Source of the DNA: Yersinia bercovieri ATCC 43970
GTDB taxonomy: Bacteria; Pseudomonadota; Gammaproteobacteria; Enterobacterales; Enterobacteriaceae
Direction of reading: 5' to 3'
Assembly (NCBI RefSeq): GCF_013282745.1
Contig: NZ_CP054044.1
Coordinates: 3,906,001-3,970,000, forward strand
Length of the DNA stretch: 64,000 bases
Shown here: one piece after another, positions 55,306 to 64,000 of the stretch
How positions within the stretch are numbered: position 1 is the first letter of the stretch
Layout of the letters: every line of letters begins with the position of its first letter
Notes under the pieces: generated by a model
Told to the model about the DNA's origin: nothing
The model's input: the letters and a program-made list of their open reading frames with translations, nothing else
Databases searched by the model: none
Made by a program: the position numbers and the translations under genes

Positions 55306-57078
55306 TTGACGATTGCATCTATTACTTTGACCAATAACCGACTTGAATGGCAGTCACTGCTGCCGAACACAACGCCATATGAAGCGTTATTCGCTACTGC
55401 CTCCCAATTGGAGCCTGTTCCTTTTGCCGTGATTCAGCCCCGGTTAGAAAATGGCATGACGCTGTTCTGTCATCCACAGTCTCAACCGCGTTTCATGCTG
55501 ATCAAAGCTCAAGAGAGCACTGAGTATCTGGCACTAATTGCACAGGCGGTTAAAGAGCTGCAACCTGCGGCTTCAGCCCTGTTTGGTGGCGATTATCTGA
55601 TAAATGGTCACCAAGTCACCTGGCAGCCAGCACAACGTGGTGACGAGCTGTTTGCGGCACAATCACGCTGCCTCTATCAGGAGTGGGTCGAGCCAGAGCA
55701 ACTGTTTGGTTGTGTTAGATGGCATAAAGATCAAATCAGTTTGCAACCCGGCTTGGTTCATCAGGCTAATGGCGGCATCTTGATCCTGTCGGTACGTGCT
55801 CTACAGGCGCAACCATTAATGTGGCTGCGCCTAAAACAGATGATTGCCCAACAACGTTTTGACTGGCTCTCTCCTGATGAAACCCGCCCTCTGCCGGTAC
55901 AGATTCCCTCTATGCCATTGGATCTGCGCCTGATTCTGGTTGGTGACCGTCTCGGTCTTGGCGATTTCCATGATATGGAACCTGAACTGGGCGAATTGGC
56001 TATTTATGGTGAGTTTGAAGTCGAGCTGCCACTGGTCGATATTGATGGCATGACCTTATGGTGCGGCTATATCAATGCGCTATTGCAACAAAAGCAGCTG
56101 CCGCCCCTCTCTGTCGATGCCTGGCCGGTACTGTTTCGCCAGGCGGTACGTTACAGCGGTGACCAAGGCAGCCTACCACTGTGTCCACAATGGCTAACCC
56201 ACCAGCTAGCTGAAGCGGCACTGTATGTCGAAGAGGACACCATTACCGCCAACGCGCTGGAAACGGCACTGAATGCCCGCGATTGGCGGCATAGCTACCT
56301 CGCCGAGCGGATGCAGGATGAGATAGAGCTAGGCCAAATTCTGGTGGATACTGAAGGGCAAGTTGTCGGCCAAATTAACGGCCTGTCGGTGCTGGAGTAC
56401 CCAGGCCACCCTTATGCCTTTGGCGAGCCGGCACGTATCAGTTGTGTTGTTCACTTAGGTGATGGCGAGTTTGTTGATGTTGAACGAAAAGCTGAACTGG
56501 GTGGCAATATTCATGCTAAAGGCATGATGATCATGCAGGCATTTTTGCATTCAGAACTGGATCTCGATCAGCCGCTACCATTCTCCGCTTCCATTGTTTT
56601 TGAGCAATCTTATGGTGAAGTGGACGGCGACAGTGCATCACTCGCTGAACTTTGCGCGTTGATCAGTGCGCTCTCGCAGCAGCCAATCAACCAACAAATT
56701 GCCGTGACAGGTTCTGTTGACCAGTTTGGTAATGTGCAGCCTATTGGCGGCGTGAATGAAAAGATCGAAGGTTTCTTCGAGGCTTGCCAGCGCCGTGGGC
56801 TAACGGGCACTCAGGGGGTGATTTTACCCTCCACCAATGTCCGTCATTTGTGCCTTAATCAGGCGGTGATTGAAGCCGTGCAAAATGGTCAATTCCATCT
56901 GTGGGCAGTTGATACGGTGGCTGAAGCGCTGCCGATATTAACGGGCGTGGTCTATGCCGATGAGCAACAACCGAGTCTGTTGGGTATAATTCAAGAGCGA
57001 ATCTCGCAGGTAAATCCGCTGGACAGGCGTCGTTGGCCGTGGCCATTACGTTGGTTGAACTGGTTCAACCAGGGCTGA
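55306..57078 (+). CDS. ycbZ: Lon-like protease YcbZ
   Basis: A 590-residue protein with a degenerate AAA-like N-terminal half and a C-terminal Lon protease domain. The catalytic Ser is in [16 protein letters not shown] and the Lys in [14 protein letters not shown]. Closely follows E. coli YcbZ to the last residues [16 protein letters not shown]. The start is a TTG at 55306; no ATG gives the conserved N-terminus. The 3' end contains part of the fabA control region. Confidence 0.92.
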   Translation: MTIASITLTNNRLEWQSLLPNTTPYEALFATASQLEPVPFAVIQPRLENGMTLFCHPQSQPRFMLIKAQESTEYLALIAQAVKELQPAASALFGGDYLINGHQVTWQPAQRGDELFAAQSRCLYQEWVEPEQLFGCVRWHKDQISLQPGLVHQANGGILILSVRALQAQPLMWLRLKQMIAQQRFDWLSPDETRPLPVQIPSMPLDLRLILVGDRLGLGDFHDMEPELGELAIYGEFEVELPLVDIDGMTLWCGYINALLQQKQLPPLSVDAWPVLFRQAVRYSGDQGSLPLCPQWLTHQLAEAALYVEEDTITANALETALNARDWRHSYLAERMQDEIELGQILVDTEGQVVGQINGLSVLEYPGHPYAFGEPARISCVVHLGDGEFVDVERKAELGGNIHAKGMMIMQAFLHSELDLDQPLPFSASIVFEQSYGEVDGDSASLAELCALISALSQQPINQQIAVTGSVDQFGNVQPIGGVNEKIEGFFEACQRRGLTGTQGVILPSTNVRHLCLNQAVIEAVQNGQFHLWAVDTVAEALPILTGVVYADEQQPSLLGIIQERISQVNPLDRRRWPWPLRWLNWFNQG

Positions 57079-57089
57079 TCGGACTTGCT
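57073..57089 (+). promoter_or_regulatory. FadR site of fabA
   Basis: GGCTGATCGGACTTGCT matches the FadR consensus at about 12-13 of 17 positions and is almost the same as the E. coli fabA FadR site. FadR activates fabA when long-chain acyl-CoA is low. Confidence 0.75.
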
Positions 57090-57090
57090 C

Positions 57091-57108
57091 AGCGTACAGC
57101 TGTACGCT
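57091..57108 (+). promoter_or_regulatory. FabR palindrome of fabA
   Basis: AGCGTACAGCTGTACGCT is a perfect 18-bp palindrome fitting the FabR operator (AGCGTACA-N2-TGTACGCT type). FabR represses unsaturated fatty-acid synthesis. It lies just 1 bp from the FadR site, as in E. coli. Confidence 0.85.
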
Positions 57109-57146
57109 ATTCTGCGCACTTCACTAAAATAAGGCTTACTGAGAAC

Positions 57147-57665
57147 ATGGTAGATAAACGCGAATCCTATACAAAAGAAGACCTTGAAGCATCAGGCCGT
57201 GGCGAACTGTTTGGCGCTGGCGGGCCACCGTTGCCAGCAGGCAATATGTTAATGATGGACCGTGTCGTCAAAATGACAGAAGACGGCGGCACCTATGGTA
57301 AAGGTTATGTGGAAGCGGAACTGGATATCAATCCGGACCTATGGTTCTTCGGTTGCCACTTTATCGGTGACCCTGTAATGCCTGGTTGCCTGGGCCTTGA
57401 TGCCATGTGGCAGTTGGTTGGTTTCTATCTTGGCTGGTTGGGCGGCGAAGGGAAAGGTCGTGCTCTGGGGGTGGGTGAAGTTAAATTCACCGGACAGGTG
57501 CTGCCTGATGCCAAAAAAGTGACGTATCGTATTAATTTCAAACGTATTATTATGCGTAAATTAATCATGGGTGTTGCGGACGGTGAAGTATTAGTTGATG
57601 GCAAAGTGATTTACACCGCCACCGACTTGAAAGTGGGTTTGTTTAAAGACACCAACGCTTTCTAG
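57147..57665 (+). CDS. fabA: 3-hydroxydecanoyl-ACP dehydratase/isomerase FabA
   Basis: A 172-residue enzyme that introduces the double bond of unsaturated fatty acids. His71 (in [14 protein letters not shown]) and Asp85 (LGLDAMWQ) are the catalytic pair, counting the first Met. The ATG at 57147 gives [20 protein letters not shown] as in E. coli; a longer frame from 57033 overlaps ycbZ and is not used. FadR and FabR sites lie upstream. Confidence 0.97.
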   Translation: MVDKRESYTKEDLEASGRGELFGAGGPPLPAGNMLMMDRVVKMTEDGGTYGKGYVEAELDINPDLWFFGCHFIGDPVMPGCLGLDAMWQLVGFYLGWLGGEGKGRALGVGEVKFTGQVLPDAKKVTYRINFKRIIMRKLIMGVADGEVLVDGKVIYTATDLKVGLFKDTNAF

Positions 57666-57688
57666 TATTTTATCTGCTCTCCTTGTGC

Positions 57689-57708
57689 GGGGGATCGTAA
57701 CATCCCCC
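57689..57708 (+). terminator. Hairpin after fabA
   Basis: GGGGGAT and ATCCCCC form a 7-bp stem 23 bp past the stop. There is no T tract, so termination strength is unclear. Confidence 0.5.
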
Positions 57709-57854
57709 CACTGTTATACTGATGACTCACTATTTTGATGCCCAACGGCATTTTTTTTACTCAGTAACTACAATAAACGTAGTCACAGGGCGACCTGCTA
57801 ATTTTCAGGTCATGGGCCAGCTAAATCCACTGTAACCAAGTGAGAGTGCATGGT

Positions 57855-58397
57855 ATGCAAAGAACTCGTTTTGAAGATATGCCCTGCCCGGTGGCCCGCT
57901 CTCTTGAGCGAGTCGGAGAGTGGTGGAGCATATTGATCATTCGTGATGCCTTTCAAGGGTTAACGCGATTTGATGAATTCCAGCAAAGTTTGCAGCTCTC
58001 ACCAACCATCCTCACTCGCCGCTTAAAATATCTGGTGGAGAGCGGCATCTTTGAAAAGCGGCTCTATAATCCCCGCCCCGCCCGCTATGAGTATTTACTG
58101 ACCGAGCGGGGCACTGACCTCTTCCCTGTCATTGCAGCCCTGTTTCACTGGGGTAATCAGCATTTTGCGCCGGAAGGCCCCGCAGTGCTTCTTGTGGATC
58201 GCCGCACTGGCACACCTGTCGAACCCATATTGCTCGACAGACACTCCGGGCAACCTATTCGTGCGCAAGATGTCACTCTTGCGGCAGGCTCCGTCAGGAG
58301 CGATATAATTAATCAACGGTTGGCACTGATGCAAGGCAAGCAGTCAGACGATGCCAGGCAGCCACCCCACTCAATTGAGCTTCAAAAGGAAAAATGA
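57855..58397 (+). CDS. HxlR-family transcriptional regulator
   Basis: A 180-residue regulator. The HxlR winged helix-turn-helix holds the conserved N-terminal Cys (EDMPCPVARSLERVGEWWSILIIRDAF) and FDEFQQSLQLSPTILTRRLKYLVESGIFEKRLYN-type sequence; a C-terminal extension of about 70 residues may bind a ligand. I took the ATG at 57855; a GTG at 57840 is also open. It overlaps the FabF-like gene by 4 bp, so it likely controls it. This pair is not in the E. coli order. Confidence 0.85.
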   Translation: MQRTRFEDMPCPVARSLERVGEWWSILIIRDAFQGLTRFDEFQQSLQLSPTILTRRLKYLVESGIFEKRLYNPRPARYEYLLTERGTDLFPVIAALFHWGNQHFAPEGPAVLLVDRRTGTPVEPILLDRHSGQPIRAQDVTLAAGSVRSDIINQRLALMQGKQSDDARQPPHSIELQKEK

Positions 58398-59671
58398 TGA
58401 ATACGCGCCGTGTAGTAATTACAGGAATGGGTGTGGTCTCCCCATTAGGCTGTGGTAGCGAAGCTGTTTGGCAACGTCTGCTGGCCGGACAATCGGGCAT
58501 CCGTGTGCTGCCCGATGAGATTGTCGGCGATTTACCGACCAAAATTGGCGGACAAGTCCCAACTCTTACGGCCGACCCCGCAGCAGGTTTTGATCCTGAT
58601 AAAGCTGTCGCACCAAAAGATCAAAAGAAGATGGATCGCTTTATTGAATTTGCTATGGCCGCAGCGGATGAAGCCATTGCTCATGCAGGCTGGCAAGCGG
58701 ATGACGTAGAGAAACAGGAGCGCACCGCCACTGTTATAGGTTCGGGTATTGGCGGTTTCCCCGCTATCGCCCATGCCGTGCGCACCACTGACAGTCGTGG
58801 GCCGAAGCGGCTATCCCCTTTCACTGTGCCTTCATTTTTGGTGAATCTGGCCGCCGGTCACGTCTCGATTAAGCATCACTTCAAAGGCCCGATTGGCGCA
58901 CCTGTCACTGCCTGCGCCGCAGGTGTGCAAGCTATCGGTGATGCCGTGCGGATGATTCGCAACGATGAAGCTGATATTGCCTTATGTGGCGGTGCTGAGG
59001 CCGCGATTGATAAAGTCAGTTTGGCTGGCTTTGCCGCAGCACGTGCATTATCAACCGGCTCAAATGAGGCCCCTGAAAAAGCCTCGCGCCCTTTTGATAG
59101 TGCACGCGATGGTTTTGTGATGGGCGAAGGGGCCGGTTTGCTGGTTATCGAGGAGTTGGAACATGCCCTGGCCCGTGGTGCGCAGCCTTTGGCTGAGATT
59201 GTCGGCTATGGTACTAGTGCCGATGCCTATCACATGACCTCTGGCGCTGAAGATGGCGACGGTGCTTATCGGGCGATGAAGATTGCTTTGCGTCAGGCGG
59301 GGATTTCACCGGCGCAGGTTCAGCATCTAAATGCTCATGCAACCTCAACACCGGTAGGTGATCTTGGCGAAATTAATGCCATTAAGCATCTGTTTGGTGA
59401 GGGCGATACGCTAGCGGTGACATCAACCAAATCGGCCACTGGCCATTTGCTGGGTGCCGCTGGTGGGCTGGAAACCATTTTCACCGTGCTGGCATTACGC
59501 GATCAAATCGTTCCCGCCACGCTGAATCTGGAAAATCTGGATCCTGCGGCTAAGGGGCTGAATATCGTGGCGGGTAAAGCTCTGCCACATGAGATGACCT
59601 ATGCGCTTTCAAATGGTTTTGGTTTTGGCGGAGTCAACGCCAGTATCTTGCTGAAACGCTGGGTGGGATAA
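58394..59671 (+). CDS. FabF-type beta-ketoacyl-ACP synthase (second copy)
   Basis: A 425-residue KAS II protein. The active Cys is in VTACAAGVQAIGD; the two His are in NAHATSTPVGD and KSATGHLLGAAGG; the C-terminal glycine loop is SNGFGFGGVNAS. It elongates acyl-ACP by two carbons. The house-keeping fabF normally lies with fabDG-acpP, so this is probably an extra, regulated paralogue. Starts at ATG 58394 (or 58397), overlapping the HxlR gene. Confidence 0.88.
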   Translation: MMNTRRVVITGMGVVSPLGCGSEAVWQRLLAGQSGIRVLPDEIVGDLPTKIGGQVPTLTADPAAGFDPDKAVAPKDQKKMDRFIEFAMAAADEAIAHAGWQADDVEKQERTATVIGSGIGGFPAIAHAVRTTDSRGPKRLSPFTVPSFLVNLAAGHVSIKHHFKGPIGAPVTACAAGVQAIGDAVRMIRNDEADIALCGGAEAAIDKVSLAGFAAARALSTGSNEAPEKASRPFDSARDGFVMGEGAGLLVIEELEHALARGAQPLAEIVGYGTSADAYHMTSGAEDGDGAYRAMKIALRQAGISPAQVQHLNAHATSTPVGDLGEINAIKHLFGEGDTLAVTSTKSATGHLLGAAGGLETIFTVLALRDQIVPATLNLENLDPAAKGLNIVAGKALPHEMTYALSNGFGFGGVNASILLKRWVG

Positions 59672-59719
59672 TTAGAGTAGCCAACAACACGGCATCATTA
59701 AGTACAAGGGCTAATTAAC

Positions 59720-59751
59720 AACCTCCGCAATATGCGCATAAAGCGGAGGTT
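59720..59751. terminator. Bidirectional terminator between FabF-like gene and rmf
   Basis: AACCTCCGC and GCGGAGGTT form a perfect 9-bp stem between convergent genes. Confidence 0.75.
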
Positions 59752-59776
59752 ATCCCTTAGTCTGACAGAGAGCCGC

Positions 59777-59944
59777 TTAAGCGGTCACAGCCCTGTCCTC
59801 CATGGCTTGTCGCCAACCTCCTAACCAATGCGATCTAGCGTCTAAAGCTTGATAGGGACAAATTTCCCTCGAACGCCCTGAAATACCTGCCTGATACCCA
59901 CGTGACAACGCCCTTTCCAGGCGATCTCTTTTCTGTCTCTTCAT
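59777..59944 (-). CDS. rmf: Ribosome modulation factor
   Basis: A 55-residue basic protein, read directly from the minus strand: MKRQKRDRLERALSRGYQAG, then ISGRSREICPYQALDARS and HWLGGWRQAMEDRAVTA. It closely matches E. coli RMF, which dimerises 70S ribosomes into inactive 100S particles in stationary phase. The position downstream of fabA is as in E. coli. It is too short for many gene callers. Confidence 0.96.
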   Translation of the reverse strand: MKRQKRDRLERALSRGYQAGISGRSREICPYQALDARSHWLGGWRQAMEDRAVTA

Positions 59945-60212
59945 GCCTCGTTTCCCTCATCTTTCGGTCTGGTGGAAAGAAAACAGTGACCACTTTATGT
60001 GCAATCACAGTTAAGTGATAGTCCTTAAGAAACAGAAAAGCAATGCGCAAAATTCACGCCAATGTCACATTTGTGAGCTATGCCCGCAGAATACGCTAAG
60101 TGATTGATTTAGGGTGGTTGGAGGTAATGGATTGATATTTAATGAGAATCCTCTTTCATAGCAATTTTATTATTACCAATGAAAGAGGATTAGATTGTTT
60201 TAGAACAATATA

Positions 60213-60773
60213 TTATTTAACCCGCTGCAACTGGGCGGCAATCGTCCCAGCTTCTTGCTGCCAGCCCGCAGCCAGGGTGCGGATCAGGGCATCATAACCA
60301 TCTTCGCTCTGCTTCAGCTCCAAATCGAATGGCTGCTTAATCAGTTGCCCCTGATGTTTCAGGATCCAGACACCACGGATGATGGCACGGCCATCATAAC
60401 GCCCATGGAACCCAGTGACGGTCACATTGAGGACATCCTGATCGCTATCCAGCGGCTGGGAAGAGACTAACCAACCCGGCAGTGCATTACTCAGATTGGT
60501 GACCAAAGTTTGCTGCAACTGTTGATCCAGTGGGCTGGCCCATAGGTTGTTGGTCGCAATCACATATTGCACATCGTTGGTTTGATAGACCACCCCTGTC
60601 GCAGCGAGATAATCAGCGACACCAACATGCTCAATCCACAGTTGCCTTGATGCCACGCTGCTACTGGCGGTAGCAGGCGCACTCATTGCCGGTAACTGAT
60701 AATAAGTTTTGCTAGGTTCGCTGCTGCAAGCGCTGAGTAACAGCGCGGCGATAACTGCCATCCATTTCATCAT
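60213..60773 (-). CDS. pqiC: PqiC outer-membrane lipoprotein
   Basis: A 186-residue lipoprotein (lipobox LLLSAC) of the ABC-type transport auxiliary family (DUF330): SSEPSKTYYQLPA and ATNNLWASPLDQQLQQTLVTNLSNAL. It anchors the PqiB tunnel at the outer membrane. Its start overlaps the pqiB stop by 4 bp. The 268-bp gap between it and rmf (59945-60212) shows no other gene. Confidence 0.93.
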   Translation of the reverse strand: MMKWMAVIAALLLSACSSEPSKTYYQLPAMSAPATASSSVASRQLWIEHVGVADYLAATGVVYQTNDVQYVIATNNLWASPLDQQLQQTLVTNLSNALPGWLVSSQPLDSDQDVLNVTVTGFHGRYDGRAIIRGVWILKHQGQLIKQPFDLELKQSEDGYDALIRTLAAGWQQEAGTIAAQLQRVK

Positions 60774-62449
60774 TTTTTGGCCTTCTTAGGCTGAGGGTCC
60801 TGACTTCCTGCTGCTTCAAATACCAGCGCGTTACTCTTCTCATTCAGCGTCCGCAATACCGGCTGTAACTCACGCAAGACCTGATCTAACCGCTGCATAT
60901 CGCCGACCATTTTATTGTAGGCCGGAGAACCAGGCTGGAAGCCTTTCATGCTGCGATTCAGCTCATTCAAGGTTTTTTGCAGATCTTGTGGCAGATCTTT
61001 CATCGCCGGACTGGTGGTAATAGCCGTCAGTGACTCCAGGGTTTTCTGCGTCTCACGCATGGTTCTCTGACTCTCAACCAGCGTTTTTGTGACCTCATTG
61101 AGCATTGGGTCTAGCGGCAGATTATTAATCTTATCCAGTGTTTGCATCACTTTTTGCTGCATCTGCGCTAAGCCGCCACTAACTGTTGGCAGCAATGGAT
61201 AACCCGCCACTTCCAACGGCCCTTTCCACGGTTTGGCATCTGGGTAGAAATCCAGATCAATAAACAGTGCACCGGTCAACAAGTTACCCGATTTCAATGA
61301 GGCCCGCAGGCCGCGCTGTTTGGCGGTTTTCAGTAGCTGTTCGAAATTGGCATCTGGACCTAAATCTTTGCGGAAACGGCCTGGTTCAATACGAATAAGC
61401 ACCGGAATGCGGAAATCATTATCCAGGCGCTGCCTCATCCCATCGGTGAAGAATGGAACATCGCCGACAGTACCCACGCGGATCCCGCGGAACTCTACTG
61501 GCGCCCCCGACTGCAAACCACGGACTGAATCGGAGAAGAACAGCAAGAAGTCTTCATGTTCCGTATAGAGTGAGTTTTGGATGCTGCTGCGGTTATCAAA
61601 CAGCTTAAACTCGGGCTTATCTGCCGTGATTGGCTTGCCCAGTTCTAAACCATCAGGGACATCAAAGCTCACACCGCCACTGAACAAGGTTGCCAGCGAT
61701 GCCATTTCGACTCGCATCCCCTGCGAGGAGAGGTCAACGGCGACACCACTGTCCTTCCAAAAACGGACATTGGTGGTGACCAGGCTATCATAAGGCGCGC
61801 CAATAAATAGCTGATAGCGCATCAGGCGTGATTTAGCATCGAAAGTGCTGGTTTCCACCGAACCGACGCGATAGCCACGGAACAACACCGGGTCGCCAGC
61901 ATTCAACTGCCCTGCTTGTTCGCTATTCAGTGTGATGCGCAGCCCTTTCGCATCGGGTGAGGCCAGCGGCGGGGAGTCCAGTAAGGTGAACTCATCTAAT
62001 GTTCTGCCTTTGCTGCCGGGTTGCAGCTCAATGTAAGCACCAGAAAGCAGTGTCCCAAGGCCAGAAATACCCTCGCGCCCAATCTGTGGCTTGACCACCC
62101 AGAACACGGTATCGGCGTGCAACAGGGTATTCATACCTGAATTCAGCCGCGCCTGCACGATCACATGGTTGAGATCTTTACTTAGCGTGACCTGCTCAAC
62201 GATGCCGACATCCACACTACGGCTCTTTATTTTTGTTTTACCCGCTTCAATACCCTCAGCATTCAGTGTGGTCATCACCACCTGAGGCCCTTGATGGCTA
62301 AAGTGATAAAACAGTATCCATGCACCAATCAGCGCAGTGATAATCGGGATGATCCACACTGGGGACCACCGCTTGATTTTTTCAATTTCCGCCACATGCT
62401 GGCTGGGATTATTGTCCGTCACCTTGCGGCTCCTTTTGGGTTGTGTCAC
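60770..62449 (-). CDS. pqiB: PqiB MCE-domain lipid-transport protein
   Basis: A 559-residue protein with one N-terminal membrane helix and three MCE domains (beginning near GPQVVMTTLNAEGIEAGKTK, PDAKGLRITLNSEQAG and HEDFLLFFSDSVRGLQ), followed by a long helical C-terminus. It forms the periplasm-spanning syringe that carries lipid between membranes. It overlaps pqiA by about 41 bp. Confidence 0.95.
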   Translation of the reverse strand: MTQPKRSRKVTDNNPSQHVAEIEKIKRWSPVWIIPIITALIGAWILFYHFSHQGPQVVMTTLNAEGIEAGKTKIKSRSVDVGIVEQVTLSKDLNHVIVQARLNSGMNTLLHADTVFWVVKPQIGREGISGLGTLLSGAYIELQPGSKGRTLDEFTLLDSPPLASPDAKGLRITLNSEQAGQLNAGDPVLFRGYRVGSVETSTFDAKSRLMRYQLFIGAPYDSLVTTNVRFWKDSGVAVDLSSQGMRVEMASLATLFSGGVSFDVPDGLELGKPITADKPEFKLFDNRSSIQNSLYTEHEDFLLFFSDSVRGLQSGAPVEFRGIRVGTVGDVPFFTDGMRQRLDNDFRIPVLIRIEPGRFRKDLGPDANFEQLLKTAKQRGLRASLKSGNLLTGALFIDLDFYPDAKPWKGPLEVAGYPLLPTVSGGLAQMQQKVMQTLDKINNLPLDPMLNEVTKTLVESQRTMRETQKTLESLTAITTSPAMKDLPQDLQKTLNELNRSMKGFQPGSPAYNKMVGDMQRLDQVLRELQPVLRTLNEKSNALVFEAAGSQDPQPKKAKK

Positions 62450-63704
62450 TTATCCGATCCCAGGTTAAACGCGGATCGAACGTTAATGCAGCAAACATAG
62501 TCAGGATCACTACCATTGCGAACAGTAGCGCCCCGATCGCCGGGTAGATACTCATCAGTTGCCCGATACGGACTAATGACGAGAGCACTGCAATAACAAA
62601 GACGTCAATCATTGACCAGCGGCCAACAAACTCGACGATTTCATAAATAAAATGCATTCGTTCGGTATCAGTATTGCCCTTGCCTTTCGCATCCCAGCAC
62701 AGCCAGCCGATCGCCAGCATTTTTAGTGATGGCACCATAATACTGGCAATAAAAATCACCAGCGCCACCGGATAGGAGCCTTCGCTCCACAGGAAAATCA
62801 CCCCGGACATAATGGTGGAACCCATTTGGTTCCCCAAGCTTTCAGTGATCATGATCGGTAGCAGATTGGCGGGGATATAGAGCAGGATTGAAGTAATAAG
62901 CAGTGCCATGGTCCACTGCAAACTGTTGCGGCGACGGACGTAACCGTGCGTATGGCAACGGGGGCATTGCACCTGAGATTGCGGCAAAATGGCGGTACAG
63001 CAGGAGCAGGAGCGCAGCCCTTGGCGCAAACCGGTACGGCCAGCAATTAATGGATGAGGTAACGCGGGTGCCGGCGCAATATCCTGCCACATCCAGTGGC
63101 GGTCAACACATTGGAAAGCGCGCACTTGCAACAAACAGAATAGGCAATAGGGGATAAAACTGCTGCCGATGCCAATTTCACCATAGGCCATCAATTTGAC
63201 AAAACTCACCAGCACACCGGCGAGGAAGATCTCCACCATGCACCAGGTTTTAAATTGGAATAACGCTTTTGCTATCCACGCCTTCCAGCGGTTGGGCATG
63301 CGAACCCGCAGGCAAAGCAGAATAATTGCCACCATACAGAAGGCCGGTATCAACTGCACCAGCACCATAAATAGCGTTGCCATGCTGGCATAGTTATCCG
63401 CCAGCATCACTTTGGGTATTTGGATCAGGGTGATTTCACTGGTGATCCCCGCGACGCGCATTTTAACGAAGGGGAACATATTCGCCAGCAACAGCATAAG
63501 CAGTGCACTGATAGCATAACCAACCGGGCGCTTACGTGGCTCATCCCACCGCGCGGTCAGTGTGGTCTTACAGCGCGGACATACCGCTTTGGTGCCATAA
63601 GGCAGGGAGGGTAAGGCCACTGACATATCGCACTGCCGGCACAGGATCACATCCCCTGACTGCCCGGAGTGCTCGCCGTGCTCAGGCTGAATAATAGAAC
63701 ACAA
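62409..63704 (-). CDS. pqiA: PqiA inner-membrane protein
   Basis: A 431-residue protein with two zinc-ribbon cysteine clusters (CRQCDM...CPRCKTT and CSCCTAILPQSQVQCPRC), each followed by four membrane helices. It is the membrane partner of PqiB. The operon is paraquat-inducible through SoxS in E. coli. On the minus strand a TATAAT at 63803-63808 is a possible -10 with no good -35, which would fit an activator-dependent promoter. Confidence 0.94.
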   Translation of the reverse strand: MCSIIQPEHGEHSGQSGDVILCRQCDMSVALPSLPYGTKAVCPRCKTTLTARWDEPRKRPVGYAISALLMLLLANMFPFVKMRVAGITSEITLIQIPKVMLADNYASMATLFMVLVQLIPAFCMVAIILLCLRVRMPNRWKAWIAKALFQFKTWCMVEIFLAGVLVSFVKLMAYGEIGIGSSFIPYCLFCLLQVRAFQCVDRHWMWQDIAPAPALPHPLIAGRTGLRQGLRSCSCCTAILPQSQVQCPRCHTHGYVRRRNSLQWTMALLITSILLYIPANLLPIMITESLGNQMGSTIMSGVIFLWSEGSYPVALVIFIASIMVPSLKMLAIGWLCWDAKGKGNTDTERMHFIYEIVEFVGRWSMIDVFVIAVLSSLVRIGQLMSIYPAIGALLFAMVVILTMFAALTFDPRLTWDRISDTTQKEPQGDGQ

Positions 63705-63727
63705 TATCTCATTCCTTACGGCTATAT

Positions 63728-63751
63728 ATGCCCTTCATCATTGAAGGGCAT
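63728..63751. repeat. Hairpin in pqiA-uup gap
   Basis: ATGCCCTTCA-tcat-TGAAGGGCAT is a perfect 10-bp stem with a 4-nt loop. No T tract follows on either strand. Confidence 0.6.
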
Positions 63752-63791
63752 AGCTGAACACCGTTCTATCAAGAGGCGTAATATAACAATA

Positions 63792-63825
63792 GACACAATA
63801 GCATTATAACGTGGGCTATTGTGTC
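63792..63825. repeat. Inverted repeat containing a -10-like sequence
   Basis: GACACAATAGC (63792-63802) and GCTATTGTGTC (63815-63825) are a perfect 11-bp inverted repeat. The loop region has TATAAT on the minus strand (63803-63808). It may be the pqiA promoter/operator or the end of the uup transcript. Confidence 0.5.
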
Positions 63826-63852
63826 AGCTGATAGAGCAGTGATTATGCGTTT

Positions 63853-64000
63853 TTAGCCATTTTTCTGAGCTTCCAGCTCTTCCCAACGACTAAACGCAAC
63901 TTCTAACGCCTGTTCGGCATCGGCTAATGCTTTCAAGACCTGTTGTGTCTCTTCATGCGGACGGGAGAAGAAATTTGAGTGGCTAACCTGAGCCTGTAAG
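63853..64000 (-). CDS. uup: ABC-F ATPase Uup, C-terminal end (partial)
   Basis: The minus-strand frame ends SNFFSRPHEETQQVLKALAD and AEQALEVAFSRWEELEAQKNG, then a stop at 63853. This matches the C-terminal coiled coil of Uup, the gene next to pqiA in E. coli. The rest lies beyond the window edge. Confidence 0.85.
   Translation of the reverse strand, partial: LQAQVSHSNFFSRPHEETQQVLKALADAEQALEVAFSRWEELEAQKNG

Noticed and set aside
57052..57072. Palindrome TGGTTGAA...TTCAACCA as a FadR operator
   Set aside because: It encodes the conserved C-terminus of YcbZ, and the E. coli-like FadR site lies just downstream at 57073-57089.

Overview
The window is enterobacterial chromosome. Protein sequences and gene order point to the genus Yersinia, of the Y. 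enterocolitica group. The evidence is a convergent yenI/yenR quorum-sensing pair, a dispersed repeat I recognise from Yersinia, and a long block (serT, tusE, acyP, rlmI, hspQ, yccU, yccT, mgsA, helD, yccF, yccS, sxy, sulA, ompA, matP, ycbZ, fabA, rmf, pqiABC, uup) that follows the E. coli K-12 order of this part of the chromosome. The species was not determined.

Layout. 1-1800: the tetrathionate sensor and regulator ttrS (5' end outside the window) and ttrR. 2043-6342: an LpxL-type lipid A acyltransferase, a DoxX protein with a Fur-like box, a POT peptide transporter, a VOC protein and a YceK-like lipoprotein. 6433-12032: the osmoregulated periplasmic glucan genes opgGH with divergent opgC. 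12243-15751: a small unknown gene, a 120-bp tandem repeat, the cvrA (nhaP2) antiporter and an EamA transporter. 16053-18200: yenI/yenR and a 776-bp gene-free stretch holding a 20-bp dyad, strong hairpins and an orphan intrinsic terminator, which looks like small-RNA territory. 18204-25458: a complete leftward nrfABCDE-dsbE-like-nrfFG operon for formate-dependent nitrite ammonification, with an FNR box at nrfA and a one-base frameshift in nrfE. 26149-28164: an LtaS-type membrane sulfatase-fold protein.

28235-41873 is an accessory island next to the 3' end of tRNA-Ser(UGA). Each end carries a piece of an IS903-like element and a 3' remnant of a DUF4942 gene. Inside are a HigBA-like toxin-antitoxin pair, an orphan 3' end of tRNA-Phe (an island attachment-site footprint), and a tight operon ddhD-ddhA-ddhB-ddhC-yerE-yerF-gtrA-gtrB-gtrC-like. 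The first six genes account for CDP-yersiniose A (a branched 3,6-dideoxyhexose) from glucose-1-phosphate. The last three look like a Gtr-type module (flippase, undecaprenyl-phosphate glycosyltransferase, polytopic transferase) that would move a sugar across the inner membrane and add it to surface glycan. The last gene is broken at a G7 tract, which raises the possibility of phase variation. This joining of a yersiniose pathway to a Gtr module outside an O-antigen locus is the most interesting feature of the window.

42084-64000 is conserved core chromosome with clear control sites: a LexA box at sulA and FadR and FabR sites at fabA. A HxlR regulator overlapping a second FabF-type synthase is inserted between fabA and rmf.
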